The notes: a model not told the origin generated them from the sequence alone. 64,000 nucleotides of DNA from [Clostridium] clostridioforme AGR2157 (GCF_000424325.1 NZ_AUJR01000022.1:1-64000); one strand, 5' to 3'. Shown: positions 15,512 through 24,722, counted from the first letter of the stretch. Made by a program: numbers and translations.

Positions 15512-16285
15512 CTAAACTCCTTTTGCAATCCACATGCTCACACCGTACAGCACCAGAAAATGCACCGGGTAAAACACGCAGAACATATATTTAAGCTGAA
15601 ATGCCCCCCGTCTTCCATTATACAATACAATAGGCACAAAGGACAAGGCTGACACACAATAGCAGCTGATGCTTTCCACTGCGCAGATTCCCACTCCCGC
15701 AACCACCTGGGCCGTATCACTGCGGCGGAACCAGTACATGGCAGCTATGTACAGGACTCCCACCACATTATAATCAAACTGCAGCACCCATGACAGCGCG
15801 CATCCCGCTGCCAGGGCTCCTGCCTGCAAACCCAGGCTTTGGGTGGACTCCATGACAGCCATGACCAGTACCCCCGCAAACAGGGTAAACATCATATTCT
15901 GATAGTGGGGATAAAACATGGTGTGGTACACAGCCAAATCAAAGGGCACTTCGGATAACAGGGCAAACAGGAGCATCCTGACGGCGTACCACCGGCGGTT
16001 CCTGGTCCGCACGAATTCCTCTGTTGTGAGATATGCCAGGATAGGAAATCCCAGTCTCCCCACATAACGGCAGACCTGTCCTGCTATCACCCAGTAATGC
16101 CCGGAAGGCGTCAGCAGTACCCCATGATAAAGAGCACTGTCTGTTCCATGAAGAATCCCTCCCTGAATCACCACAGCGCCGATATTATCGATTAGAATTG
16201 CCACAATTCCCAGAATCTTCAGCTGGTTTCCCGTAAGCCCCTGTCGGCGGCCGCCGTATGGCCCGCGGCTGCGTCCTCTACCCAT
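15512..16285 (-). CDS. TraX-family membrane protein
   Basis: A 257-residue polytopic protein with about seven hydrophobic segments after an Arg/Gly-rich cytoplasmic start (MGRGRSRGPYGGRRQG). The opening LTGNQLKILGIVAILIDNIGAV and the segment RYVGRLGFPILAYLTTEEF fit the TraX/acyltransferase-3-like fold; F-plasmid TraX N-acetylates pilin. Chromosomal TraX-like proteins in Clostridia have no known pilin target, and an acyl-transfer role on a surface component is only inferred. Translationally close to tatD. Confidence 0.85.
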   Translation of the reverse strand: MGRGRSRGPYGGRRQGLTGNQLKILGIVAILIDNIGAVVIQGGILHGTDSALYHGVLLTPSGHYWVIAGQVCRYVGRLGFPILAYLTTEEFVRTRNRRWYAVRMLLFALLSEVPFDLAVYHTMFYPHYQNMMFTLFAGVLVMAVMESTQSLGLQAGALAAGCALSWVLQFDYNVVGVLYIAAMYWFRRSDTAQVVAGVGICAVESISCYCVSALSFVPIVLYNGRRGAFQLKYMFCVFYPVHFLVLYGVSMWIAKGV

Positions 16286-16440
16286 ATCGTACCCTCTTTA
16301 GGGCTTTATAGCCCCCTCATGTTTTAATTTCCTTTCATCATACTCCAAAATTGCGAAAATTGCAAGTTTCTCCCACTTTAGGGCGATTTTTCCAGGATAC
16401 AGGGTATGGTACTCCCATTTTCATCCAGATTTTGGGGGAT

Positions 16441-17859
16441 TTATACAAAATTACAGGATTCTAATATTTTTTTGCTTATGCCTGCCCATATGCGGCTCAT
16501 ATCCGGCAGAGGGGATGCTAATGACGGGCCCGCAGCAGTCATATATTCCCTGCCCACAGTCCCCAGGGACATGCCGTCCGTCTCCAGTGCCCTGCCATCC
16601 GTCTCCAGTACCCCGCCATCCGTCTCCAGTACCCCGCCATCCGTCTCCAGTACCCCGCCATCCGTCCCCAAGCTGCTGCCATCAATCCCCAGGCTTCCGC
16701 CTATAGCCTCAGCCAGACGCCGTTCAAATTGCGGAAGCTCCTGTTCAACAGGTTCATCCGCATTCATAATCGCGGGCAGGGGCACGAATTTCACGGGACA
16801 CGTTCCGATATTTTCCTCCAGCCAGGGCCTGACTCCCGGCAAGTCTGTGCAGACCACCTGTAAACCGCAGGCCAGGGCCTCTATCACCACAAGAGGAAGT
16901 CCCTCGTAAAAGGACGGAAGCACGAAAACATCCGCCTGATTCATCCGTTTTGCCAGCTGGGGCTGGTCCAGCCTTCCAAGGAATTTCACCGGGTAAGGTG
17001 ACTGCTCTGCCAGCTTCTTAATGGTTTCATACTCCAACTGGTTTCCATACCCTCCAGCCAGCCATACCTCAATTTTCACCGGCTCCGGTGGCTGTCCTGT
17101 TTCCAGTCTCTGCTGCATTTCTCCCTGTTCCCACTGTCTTTGCAGCTGTTCCAGACACACAAGGCTCCGCAGCAGGCTCATGACCCCTTTTTTCTCAGAC
17201 AGCTTTCCCGCGTAAATAAGGCGTTTAACCCCATCCTCCTTTTTAACCGGCATATACCGGAAAATAGAATCATCAAAACCGCTTCCAATTACTTCCAGCC
17301 GCTCCCCCGGCACGCCGTATACACGGCTGATTTCTTCCCTCTGTTCCCTGTGCAGGCAGAACACCTTATGAAGCTCCTTTATGTGGGCCAGGATATAGTC
17401 CCGCTCAAGGCTGTTTTTCTTTATCTGGCGCAGGCCTGTGCCATGGCATATGGCCGCTGTTTTATATTGGGGAAACGCCTCCCGTACCAAAGCAGTAAGC
17501 AGATACAGATGATGGCACAGAATCAAATCCGGCCGGAAGCACTCCACCGCCTCCCTGGTTTTCTCCAGAAACGCCTGTCTGAACGCATCCACCATATCCT
17601 CTGTCATCTGGCTGTATATGGTGCTCTCATAGGGCATCTCGTCCGACATGCCCGCTATGGGAAAGGGCAGGCTTTCTGTCCTGTAATATACCGGATAGAC
17701 CCGGGTCCCTTCAGGAAAATGTATCTCGTCCTCCTTATAGACCCCTGCCACCACTGCCTGTTCATGCCCCAGTGTAGCAAAACCTTTTATCAGGCCGGTA
17801 AGATAAACACCGCTCCCCGTACTGTGGGGTTTCTGGGCTGTTATGCTCAGTATCCTCAT
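16441..17859 (-). CDS. glycosyltransferase family 4 protein with repeat insertion
   Basis: A 472-residue GT-B glycosyltransferase. N-terminus MRILSITAQKPHSTGSGVYLTGLIKGFA; the C-terminal donor-binding half has RLIYAGKLSEKKGV, then FVLPSFYEGLPLVVIEALACGLQVVCTDLPG with the E-x7-E type motif of family GT4. Start ATG 17859 with GGAGGGG upstream. Near the C-terminus (about residues 394-430) the chain contains a low-complexity run of GGVLETD-type heptapeptides followed by a helix ending at ISKKILESCNFV. The insertion interrupts what is normally the last helical region. The acceptor is unknown; capsule, lipid or surface-glycan synthesis are possible. Confidence 0.85.
   Translation of the reverse strand: MRILSITAQKPHSTGSGVYLTGLIKGFATLGHEQAVVAGVYKEDEIHFPEGTRVYPVYYRTESLPFPIAGMSDEMPYESTIYSQMTEDMVDAFRQAFLEKTREAVECFRPDLILCHHLYLLTALVREAFPQYKTAAICHGTGLRQIKKNSLERDYILAHIKELHKVFCLHREQREEISRVYGVPGERLEVIGSGFDDSIFRYMPVKKEDGVKRLIYAGKLSEKKGVMSLLRSLVCLEQLQRQWEQGEMQQRLETGQPPEPVKIEVWLAGGYGNQLEYETIKKLAEQSPYPVKFLGRLDQPQLAKRMNQADVFVLPSFYEGLPLVVIEALACGLQVVCTDLPGVRPWLEENIGTCPVKFVPLPAIMNADEPVEQELPQFERRLAEAIGGSLGIDGSSLGTDGGVLETDGGVLETDGGVLETDGRALETDGMSLGTVGREYMTAAGPSLASPLPDMSRIWAGISKKILESCNFV
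16571..16690. repeat. 21-bp minisatellite within the glycosyltransferase gene
   Basis: Units of the type CCGTCTCCAGTACCCCGCCAT repeat about five to six times with a few base changes at the edges. The period is a multiple of three, so copy-number changes keep the frame and alter the number of GGVLETD heptapeptides. Confidence 0.85.
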
Positions 17860-18098
17860 AATCCCCTCCGTTTCTCCTGAAAATTTCTTCTGAAAACAAG
17901 CAGTATACTCTTGATTTAAAAACAGGAGCAGGTCATCACCGCCCGCTCCTGCCTTCCGGACAGCCATAAAAAGCATACGCTTTCCACGGTTCTGTCCGGT
18001 ATCTATCATATTCTTTTTAACGTCTCACAGCTTCCCGAATCAGCGGCAGACATCCGGCTCCTGCCTGGCCAATATCCGCATCTCTATCCGCATTCCTA

Positions 18099-20096
18099 TC
18101 AGCAGATTTCGGCTCCTGCCGGCATACTCTTCTCCGGCGTCATAAGGGCCAGGTTGCCCTCTGCATCCTCGGCGCAGAGAATCATACCCTCAGACACCAT
18201 GCCTGCCAGCTTGGCCGGCTTTAAGTTGGTCACTACCATGACCTTCTTGCCCACCATCTCCTCAGGAGAATAGTAAGCCTTAATACCGCTTAAAATCTGG
18301 CGCACCTGGCTTCCAATCTTTACCTGGGAACAAAGGAGCTTCTTGGACTTTGGAACCGCCTCGCACTTGATGATTTCTCCCACCTGGAACTGAAGCTTCG
18401 CAAAATCATCATAGGTAATCTCCGCCTTGGCCTCCAAATCAATGCCGCTGTCCTCTGCGCTGCCGGACGCTCCTTCCTCACCGCCTGCCTGGTTCTGGTC
18501 CGCAGCGGCCTCTGCCCCATGCATGGCCTCCACCTTTTCCAGCACTTCCTTGATGTCCATGCGCGCAAAGAGAATCTCCGGCTTATCCGTCACCTTCTGT
18601 CCGCTTGGATACAGTCCAAAGGTATCCATCCGGGACAGCTCACGCTTGCCCGTATGAATCTGCGCCAGAATCTTTTCAGACGTCTCGGGCATAAAGGAAT
18701 ACAGTAAGGATGCCCCGATGGCAATGGCCTCTGTCAGGTTATAGAGCACGGTGGCAAGCCTGTCCTTCTGGCTCTCATCCTTGGCCAATGTCCAGGGTGT
18801 GGTCTCATCAATATATTTGTTGCATCTTCTGAAGATGTTAAAGATTTCCGTCATGGCATCTGCCACACGCAGCTGCTCCATCTTGGCATCAGCCTTCTTC
18901 ACTTCCTCCAGTACTACCTTCTTAAGATCCTCGTCCACTTCCCCGCAGGCGCCCTTATCACTGACCACGCCGTCAAAATACTTGTTGCTCATGGAGATAG
19001 TGCGGTTCACCAGGTTGCCCAGTATATTAGCCAGGTCAGAGTTCATGCGCTCCACCATCAGCTCCCAGGAAATGACGCCGTCATTGTCAAACGGCATCTC
19101 GTGAAGCACGAAATAGCGCACCGCGTCCACGCCAAAAAAGTCAACCAGGGTATCTGCGTAGAGCACGTTGCCCTTGGACTTGCTCATCTTACCGTCGCCC
19201 TGCAGCAGCCATGGATGGCCAAATACCTGCTTGGGAAGGGGTAGGCCCAGGGCCATCAGGAAAATGGGCCAGTAAATGGTATGGAAACGGATGATATCCT
19301 TTCCAATCAGATGCAGGTCAGCGGGCCAGTACTTCTTAAACTGGTCTGTACTGCTGCCGCCGCAATCATATCCGATACCGGTGATATAGTTGGTCAGGGC
19401 ATCCAGCCATACATAGGTCACATGCTTGGGATCAAAATCAACCGGTATGCCCCAGCTGAAGGTGGTCCTGGACACGCACAAATCCTGAAGTCCCGGAAGA
19501 AGGAAGTTGTTCATCATCTCATTCTTCCTGGATACGGGCTGGATGAACTCCGGATGCTCATTGATATACTCGATCAGCCTGGGGGCGTACTTGCTCATGC
19601 GGAAGAAATATGACTCCTCCTTGGCAGGTTTTACCTCACGTCCGCAGTCCGGACACTTGCCGTCCACCAGCTGGGATTCGGTGAAAAAGGACTCGCAGGG
19701 AGTGCAGTACAGCCCTTCGTAATAACCCTTATAGATATCGCCCTGGTCGTAAAGCTTCTTGAAAATCTTCTGCACCTGGGCCTCGTGGTCCTGGTCCGTG
19801 GTGCGGATGAATTTATCATAGGAAGTGTTCATCAAATCCCAAATCCGCTTAATCTCAGCGGCTGCCTTGTCCACGAATTCCTTGGGAGTCACACCGGATG
19901 CCTCAGCCTTTTCCTCAATCTTCTGTCCATGCTCGTCCGTACCTGTCTGGAAGAACACGTCATATCCCTGCTCCCTCTTATATCTGGCTATGCTGTCAGC
20001 CAGAATGATTTCATAGGTATTGCCGATATGTGGCTTTCCGGAAGCATAGGCAATGGCCGTGGTAATATAATATGTTTTTTTACAATCCTGACACAT
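18099..20096 (-). CDS. metG: methionyl-tRNA synthetase
   Basis: A 665-residue class I synthetase charging tRNA-Met. The HIGH-type motif is HIGNTYEIILAD near residue 21, the KMSKS loop is GKMSKSKGNVLY near residue 300, and zinc is bound by CTPCESFF...CPDCGREV (about residues 127-150). The final ~110 residues (ITYDDFAKLQFQVGEIIKCE...) form the EMAP/Arc1p-like tRNA-binding domain used for dimerisation, joined by an acidic Ala/Glu-rich linker. A consensus sigma-A promoter lies about 110 bases upstream; the short leader is too small for a T-box. Confidence 0.97.
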   Translation of the reverse strand: MCQDCKKTYYITTAIAYASGKPHIGNTYEIILADSIARYKREQGYDVFFQTGTDEHGQKIEEKAEASGVTPKEFVDKAAAEIKRIWDLMNTSYDKFIRTTDQDHEAQVQKIFKKLYDQGDIYKGYYEGLYCTPCESFFTESQLVDGKCPDCGREVKPAKEESYFFRMSKYAPRLIEYINEHPEFIQPVSRKNEMMNNFLLPGLQDLCVSRTTFSWGIPVDFDPKHVTYVWLDALTNYITGIGYDCGGSSTDQFKKYWPADLHLIGKDIIRFHTIYWPIFLMALGLPLPKQVFGHPWLLQGDGKMSKSKGNVLYADTLVDFFGVDAVRYFVLHEMPFDNDGVISWELMVERMNSDLANILGNLVNRTISMSNKYFDGVVSDKGACGEVDEDLKKVVLEEVKKADAKMEQLRVADAMTEIFNIFRRCNKYIDETTPWTLAKDESQKDRLATVLYNLTEAIAIGASLLYSFMPETSEKILAQIHTGKRELSRMDTFGLYPSGQKVTDKPEILFARMDIKEVLEKVEAMHGAEAAADQNQAGGEEGASGSAEDSGIDLEAKAEITYDDFAKLQFQVGEIIKCEAVPKSKKLLCSQVKIGSQVRQILSGIKAYYSPEEMVGKKVMVVTNLKPAKLAGMVSEGMILCAEDAEGNLALMTPEKSMPAGAEIC

Positions 20097-20204
20097 ATGA
20101 TTAATTCCCTCTTTTTCTGAGCGGAAGCTAAGGGCCGGGGCAGAGCAGTTCTTAAAAATGCTCCGGCGGCCCCAGCGCCCAATCCGCTTATTTTAATAGT
20201 TTTA

Positions 20205-20233
20205 AGTATAAGCGTTTCCCCCATGTTCGTCAA
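20205..20233 (-). promoter_or_regulatory. putative sigma-A promoter of metG
   Basis: Minus strand TTGACG (20233-20228), 17-base spacer, TATACT (20210-20205), one mismatch in each hexamer. Confidence 0.7.
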
Positions 20234-20294
20234 GACGTGCCCCCTGTTTTTTCCCTCCTTGGAAGGCCCTGCCAGTTTTTTCACTGCTCATAAG

Positions 20295-20323
20295 TTGTAA
20301 TTTCCGCTCATATACTATATAAT
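20295..20323 (+). promoter_or_regulatory. putative sigma-A promoter of the DUF885 gene
   Basis: TTGTAA (20295-20300), 17-base spacer, TATAAT (20318-20323), 49 bases before the start codon. Confidence 0.7.
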
Positions 20324-20371
20324 GTCGTAATACAAAACAGAACAGACACCCCAATGGAGGATTTGTTTAGA

Positions 20372-22270
20372 ATGAGACAACGAAAAACCATATTTTTACA
20401 ATATCTTTTATCCCTGCTCCTGGTTATCTGCCTGACAGCCGGATGCGTGGCACCTGCGCATCCTCAGGCTTCCGCTCCTCAGGCAAAGGAATCCGCTGCA
20501 CAGGAAAGTACCCAGTCCTATGAACAATATGAGAAAAAGACCATTGATGCCCAGGCGTCCTTTGACCAGCTGACCAACGACCTGTTCCTGGACGAAGTTG
20601 ACAATTCCCTTATCACGCTTCACTACACCCTGGCCAATCCCGCCGCCTACGGCATCACTGACTACGATAAAACCCTGGGGACCGTATCCCTGGAGGACAG
20701 TAAACAGGCTCTTAATGATGCCAAATCCCTGAAAGTACAATTAAATGATATTGACAGCCGCCTGCTCCGTGAGGACCAGCTGCTCACATACAACATCCTG
20801 TCATCCTATTTAAATACCATGCTGGACAGTGAAGGACTGGAGCTCTACGACCAGCCTCTTTCCTCTTCCCTGGGCATACAGGCGCAGCTTCCCATACTTC
20901 TGTCCGAGTATGTATTCTACAATAAACAGGACGTAGAGGATTATCTTTCCCTACTATCCTCCATTGACACCTACTATGACAGCATCATCGCCTTTGAAAA
21001 GGAAAAAGCCGATGCCGGACTGGGGCTGTGCGACACGGTCATCGACCGTATCCTCAAATCCTGCAACGCCTATCTTCTGGACGCGGACCACAGCTTCATG
21101 GCAGAAACATTTGCGGAGCGTCTGGAGCAGGTGGAGGGACTGACAAAGCAGGAAAAGGAGGATTTCATTGCCAGGAACCATACTGCCATTGACGAACACT
21201 TCGTGCCTGCATACCAGAAGCTGATTGAGGGGCTGACTCCCCTGAAAGGCACCGGAACCAACGATAAGGGGCTGTATTATTTCCCCCAGGGCAAGAAATA
21301 TTACCAGTATTTGGTGAACGCGTATACCGGCACTTCCTATCAGGATATCCCGGCCCTGAAAAAAGCCATGAGCAGCCAGATGATGGATGACCTGACTGCC
21401 ATGGATGAACTGCTGACTGAAAATCCCGCCCTGGCGAAAAAACTGTACTCCTACTCCTTCGCCCTCACCGATCCCAACCAGATTCTGGAGGACCTGAGGA
21501 AACAGTGCGCAAAGGATTTCCCGGCCATCGAGGATTACACATGCAGCATTAAAAATGTACCCGCTGCCCTGGAAGCCACCCTGAGCCCGGCCTTCTACCT
21601 GACCGTGCCCATTGACCGCCCCCAGGACAATTCCATCTACATCAACAACGGAAGCACCAACACTGCCAGGAACCTGTACTCCACCCTGGCCCACGAGGGT
21701 TATCCAGGCCACATGTACCAAACCCTCTATTTCAACAAACATAACACCTGCAACCTGCGTAAGCTCCTGAGCTTCAACAGCTATTCAGAAGGCTGGGCCA
21801 CCTATGTGGAATACTATTCCTACAGCCTGAACAACGGACTGGACCCGGACCTGGGAGAGCTGCTCCGGCACAATGCCGCCTTCACCCTTGCCCTGTACGC
21901 CATCCTGGATGTAAATATCCACTATGAAGGCTGGGACATCACGCAGGTGGAGGATTACTTAAACCACTACTTCCGCATCAGCGATTCCTCTGTCATTACC
22001 ACCATCTATTATGACATTGCGGAGAATCCGGCCAATTACCTGGAGTATTATGTGGGCTATCTGGAAATCCTGGGCATGCAGCGCGAGGCCAAAAAAAGCC
22101 TTGGCAGCCGCTATACCAACATGGAATTCAACCGCTTCCTCCTGGATATAGGCCCGGCTCCCTTCAGCGTCATTAAACCCTATTTCGCGGAGTGGCTGGC
22201 GCAGCAGAATACGACCAGTACACATTCCAAACCAGACGCGTATAATAATGTAACCAGAAAAAAAGCCTGA
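20372..22270 (+). CDS. DUF885-family lipoprotein, putative zinc peptidase
   Basis: A 632-residue exported protein. The signal peptide (MRQRKTIFLQYLLSLLLVIC) ends in lipobox LTAGC with Cys25, followed by a Gln/Ser/Ala-rich tether. The C-terminal half carries the DUF885 hallmark LAHEGYPGHMYQT near residue 440, a gluzincin-like HExxxxH zinc site, and SEGWATYVEYY supplying a downstream Glu. The family is therefore presumed metallo-carboxypeptidase- or aminopeptidase-like; the substrate is unknown. Start at ATG 20372 because GGAGGA precedes it; an ATG 18 bases earlier overlaps this ribosome site. Isolated gene with its own promoter. Confidence 0.85.
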   Translation: MRQRKTIFLQYLLSLLLVICLTAGCVAPAHPQASAPQAKESAAQESTQSYEQYEKKTIDAQASFDQLTNDLFLDEVDNSLITLHYTLANPAAYGITDYDKTLGTVSLEDSKQALNDAKSLKVQLNDIDSRLLREDQLLTYNILSSYLNTMLDSEGLELYDQPLSSSLGIQAQLPILLSEYVFYNKQDVEDYLSLLSSIDTYYDSIIAFEKEKADAGLGLCDTVIDRILKSCNAYLLDADHSFMAETFAERLEQVEGLTKQEKEDFIARNHTAIDEHFVPAYQKLIEGLTPLKGTGTNDKGLYYFPQGKKYYQYLVNAYTGTSYQDIPALKKAMSSQMMDDLTAMDELLTENPALAKKLYSYSFALTDPNQILEDLRKQCAKDFPAIEDYTCSIKNVPAALEATLSPAFYLTVPIDRPQDNSIYINNGSTNTARNLYSTLAHEGYPGHMYQTLYFNKHNTCNLRKLLSFNSYSEGWATYVEYYSYSLNNGLDPDLGELLRHNAAFTLALYAILDVNIHYEGWDITQVEDYLNHYFRISDSSVITTIYYDIAENPANYLEYYVGYLEILGMQREAKKSLGSRYTNMEFNRFLLDIGPAPFSVIKPYFAEWLAQQNTTSTHSKPDAYNNVTRKKA

Positions 22271-22280
22271 AAACAGAAAC

Positions 22281-22322
22281 ATCCCGGCACAGGGCTGCAA
22301 TAACGCTTCCCCATGCCGGGAT
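22281..22322. terminator. hairpin between convergent genes, likely terminator
   Basis: ATCCCGGCA / TGCCGGGAT 9-bp perfect arms with a 24-base loop, between the stops of the DUF885 gene and spoVT. No strong U-run, so assignment as a terminator is tentative. Confidence 0.45.
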
Positions 22323-22348
22323 ACCACTGAAAAATCCATATATAACGG

Positions 22349-22897
22349 TTAACCTTCCATCTGCCGTCCCAGAAACCCGGCAGCCGTGGATGCCAGCTTC
22401 ATCTCAGCGTCCCCGAACTTGGCCCTTGGCTCACGGCTCATGAGAGCCACGGCTCCAATGGCATCGCCTTCGCAGATAATAGGCGCCACCACCTGGGTAC
22501 TGATTCCCTCCAGCTCCTCGTCCACTAACTGGATGAATGCCTTATCTTCCCTGGCAGCGACGACAGTGCTGCGCTCATTGATTGCCTGTTCCAGCTGACG
22601 GCTGATATTCTTCTGGAGCAGGTCCTTCTTGGCCCCTCCTGCTACAGCTATGACCTGGTCCCTGTCCGTGATGCATACGAAAAGGCCGGTGGACTGTGCC
22701 ATGGCCTCTGCATACTGCACGGCAAATGAGGTGAGCTCCATCATAGGCGAGTATTTCTTAAGGATGATTTCTCCTTCTCTGTCTGTGAATATCTCTAACG
22801 GCGTACCTTCCCTGAGCCTCAAGGTCCTTCGAATTTCTTTTGGAATTACCACACGGCCCAGATCATCAATTCTTCTGACTATTCCTGTAGCTTTCAT
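22349..22897 (-). CDS. spoVT: stage V sporulation protein T, AbrB-family regulator
   Basis: A 182-residue transcription factor. Residues 1-50 are a swapped-hairpin AbrB DNA-binding domain (MKATGIVRRIDDLGRVVIPK, then LREGTPLEIF); residues 55-180 form a GAF-like domain. It tunes late forespore (sigma-G) gene expression in Bacillus and is required for normal spore development in clostridia. Start ATG 22897, with GGAGGA 9 bases upstream, is preferred to an earlier in-frame TTG. Downstream of hydE on the same strand, 107 bases apart, so it may use its own promoter. Confidence 0.95.
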   Translation of the reverse strand: MKATGIVRRIDDLGRVVIPKEIRRTLRLREGTPLEIFTDREGEIILKKYSPMMELTSFAVQYAEAMAQSTGLFVCITDRDQVIAVAGGAKKDLLQKNISRQLEQAINERSTVVAAREDKAFIQLVDEELEGISTQVVAPIICEGDAIGAVALMSREPRAKFGDAEMKLASTAAGFLGRQMEG

Positions 22898-23004
22898 AAA
22901 CAAAATTCCTCCATTTTACTTTCTGTCATTTATCTTCTTTGTTGCCCGTAAATGTAGTATCTGTAAAACAGAGGAATTTATACTTAAAGTAACCTTCAAA
23001 GTAA

Positions 23005-24078
23005 TTATGAGGTTTTAAGGTCAGGAACTGATTTTATTTTTTTGTGGTCGCCCCGGTCAGTGACTACCTCGTATCCTATGGACGCCATCCTGCGTTTTAA
23101 TTCTTTAATATTGGCTGCCGCCTCCACGCCTGTGCTGATTTTATTGTCGTAAAGCATGTACTTTTTTCTCACTTCCAGGGGAGACAGATTTGGCATTACC
23201 ACATTGGCCCCTGCCATCACGCCCTGTTCCCTTCCATCCGGCTCTATGGTCCCCAGGGCCGTGGTGGCAGGCAGGAGCACATCCGGCAGCATGAGCCGCA
23301 CAATGGACAGCAGCAGAAGGGTCTGGCGCAGGGTGCCGGCCGGCCTGTCCTTAAAGGGGGTATCGTGATGGGGGATAAACGGACCGATTCCCACCATCTC
23401 CGGCTGAAGGCTGTGCATAAATTCCAGGTCCTCCGCAATATGGGCGGTGGTCTGATACGGCGAGCCTGCCATGATTCCGCAGCCGGTCTGATAGCCAATG
23501 GCTTTCAGGTTATGCAGACATTCCTTCCTGTGCTCAGAAGACATCTGAGGCGGATGGAGACTGGCATAATGACATGGGCTGGCTGTCTCGTGGCGAAGCA
23601 GATAACGGTCTGCCCCCGCATCAAACCAGCGCTTATAGGTATCGTACCCTTTTTCACCCACAGACAGTGTGACCGCACAGTCCGGGTACTGCTTTTTAAT
23701 GCATTCCACCAGATAGGCAATCTTCTCATCCGTAAACCATGGGTCCTCGCCGCCCTGAAGCACAAAGGTCCGAAATCCCAGTCCATAGCCGATGCGGCAG
23801 CACTCCATAATCTGCTCCGGTGACAGCCTGTAGCGGGAAGCCTTCTGGTTGCTTCGCCGGATACCGCAATAGTAGCAGTCGTTTTTACAATAATTAGTAA
23901 ATTCCATAAGTCCCCGGACATATATCCTGTTTCCGTAATTAGCCAAAGCAGCCTCCCTGGCTTTTCCATACAGATATGAGTCCTCCTCCCCTATGTTATC
24001 AAGCAGGAAAATGAATTCCTCCCTGGAAAGCATATGGGACTTGTCCAGTTTATCCACCAGCGTGATCACCCGCTCCAT
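23005..24078 (-). CDS. hydE: [FeFe]-hydrogenase H-cluster maturase HydE (radical SAM)
   Basis: About 357 residues. The radical SAM motif is CKNDCYYC (Cys64, Cys68, Cys71 from the chosen start), preceded by RGLMEFTNYC and followed by GIRRSNQKASRYRLSP, diagnostic for HydE and its PylB relatives. FVLQGGEDPWFTDE and GIMAGSPYQTT are SAM-binding segments. HydE acts in building the diiron subcluster of [FeFe]-hydrogenase together with HydF and HydG. I place the start at ATG 24078; ATG 24081 and a distant 24111 are alternatives, and AGAGGTG fits the proximal pair best. hydF, hydG and the hydrogenase are not in the window. Preceded by a leader with an attenuator. Confidence 0.9.
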   Translation of the reverse strand: MERVITLVDKLDKSHMLSREEFIFLLDNIGEEDSYLYGKAREAALANYGNRIYVRGLMEFTNYCKNDCYYCGIRRSNQKASRYRLSPEQIMECCRIGYGLGFRTFVLQGGEDPWFTDEKIAYLVECIKKQYPDCAVTLSVGEKGYDTYKRWFDAGADRYLLRHETASPCHYASLHPPQMSSEHRKECLHNLKAIGYQTGCGIMAGSPYQTTAHIAEDLEFMHSLQPEMVGIGPFIPHHDTPFKDRPAGTLRQTLLLLSIVRLMLPDVLLPATTALGTIEPDGREQGVMAGANVVMPNLSPLEVRKKYMLYDNKISTGVEAAANIKELKRRMASIGYEVVTDRGDHKKIKSVPDLKTS

Positions 24079-24140
24079 CATGCACCTCTTGTACACACAA
24101 CTTTCACCCATTAGAGACGTGCGCCGCTAGGCGCACATAC

Positions 24141-24278
24141 AAAAAACCTCTCTCTGATATTCAGAGAGAGGAAATAATCAGCGGCAAACCACACAAACCG
24201 GCTCCTGCACAGCCAGGACAATTCCGCTCTCTCTTTATCTCAGGGTTGCTTTGCATCAGAGAAAGGTTCTATTTAGTT
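24141..24278 (-). promoter_or_regulatory. hydE leader RNA with terminator/antiterminator (candidate riboswitch)
   Basis: Downstream of the hydE promoter, the minus-strand RNA can form a perfect terminator, CCTCTCTCTGA-TAT-type stem with TCAGAGAGAGG (24171-24147), followed by TTTTTT. Upstream AGAGAGAG (24234-24227) can instead pair with the 5' arm CTCTCTCT, giving an antiterminator that encloses a GCGG...CCGC stem and a TCCTG-GCTGTG-CAGGA hairpin. An early TCTC / GAGA helix can compete for the same bases. This is the logic of a ligand- or protein-controlled attenuator. I could not match it to T-box, SAM, TPP, cobalamin, c-di-GMP or molybdenum-cofactor consensus from memory. Confidence 0.6.
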
Positions 24279-24284
24279 ACTACC

Positions 24285-24313
24285 ATCATATCCCAGCCAG
24301 AAGGAAAAAGCAA
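24285..24313 (-). promoter_or_regulatory. putative sigma-A promoter of hydE
   Basis: Minus strand TTGCTT (24313-24308), 17-base spacer, TATGAT (24290-24285). It places the transcript start near 24278, about 200 bases ahead of hydE. The rest of the 24.3-24.47 kb gap is upstream sequence of the divergent gene; I see no further gene there. Confidence 0.6.
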
Positions 24314-24470
24314 GGGTTAAAAAATTATCTTGTCCTGTGCTTTGTTTGGGCTTTACGAAAGGTCAATGCCCGTGATATCATAACCACAGATAACTTCGGC
24401 TCGCGCAAAAGCATGTATCTGGCTATTGCAGAAGCCTGCCGGGTAGAAAACAATAAGGAGGACATACTTT

Positions 24471-24722
24471 ATGGAAGACCGTCTGGCTGTCATCAGCTGC
24501 ATCATCAGCAATCCTGATTCCGTGGCAACGGTAAATGAAAAATTCCACCTTCAGTCCAGTCTGATTATTGCCCGCCTGGGTGTTCCCTGCCGGGATTACG
24601 GGGTCTCCGTCATCAGCGTGGTCCTGCACGGAACCCAGAACCAAATCAGTTCCTTTGCCGGGGACCTGGGAAAGGTGGACGGTGTAAAGGTAAAATCAAT
24701 TCAGGTGCCGGTCAACAAGTAA
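24471..24722 (+). CDS. TM1266-type iron-only hydrogenase system putative regulator
   Basis: An 83-residue ACT-like/NikR-C-like protein: RLAVISCIISNPDSVATVNEKFHLQSSLIIARLGVP, then DYGVSVISVVLHGTQNQISSFAGDLGKVDGVKVKSI. These blocks match the small family annotated as iron-only hydrogenase system regulator, genes of which accompany hydE/F/G. There is no DNA-binding domain, so it may sense a metabolite or metal. AAGGAGG lies 8 bases before the ATG. Divergent from hydE, which supports the assignment. Direct regulatory action is not demonstrated for this family as far as I know. Confidence 0.85.
   Translation: MEDRLAVISCIISNPDSVATVNEKFHLQSSLIIARLGVPCRDYGVSVISVVLHGTQNQISSFAGDLGKVDGVKVKSIQVPVNK

Noticed and set aside
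20097-20204. T-box leader for metG
   Set aside because: The leader is only about 100 bases and lacks the AGGGTGG T-box sequence and a terminator.
24141-24278. hydE leader as a c-di-GMP-I riboswitch, because of GATGCAAAGC
   Set aside because: The other conserved c-di-GMP aptamer elements are not in the right order or strand; only short similarity.
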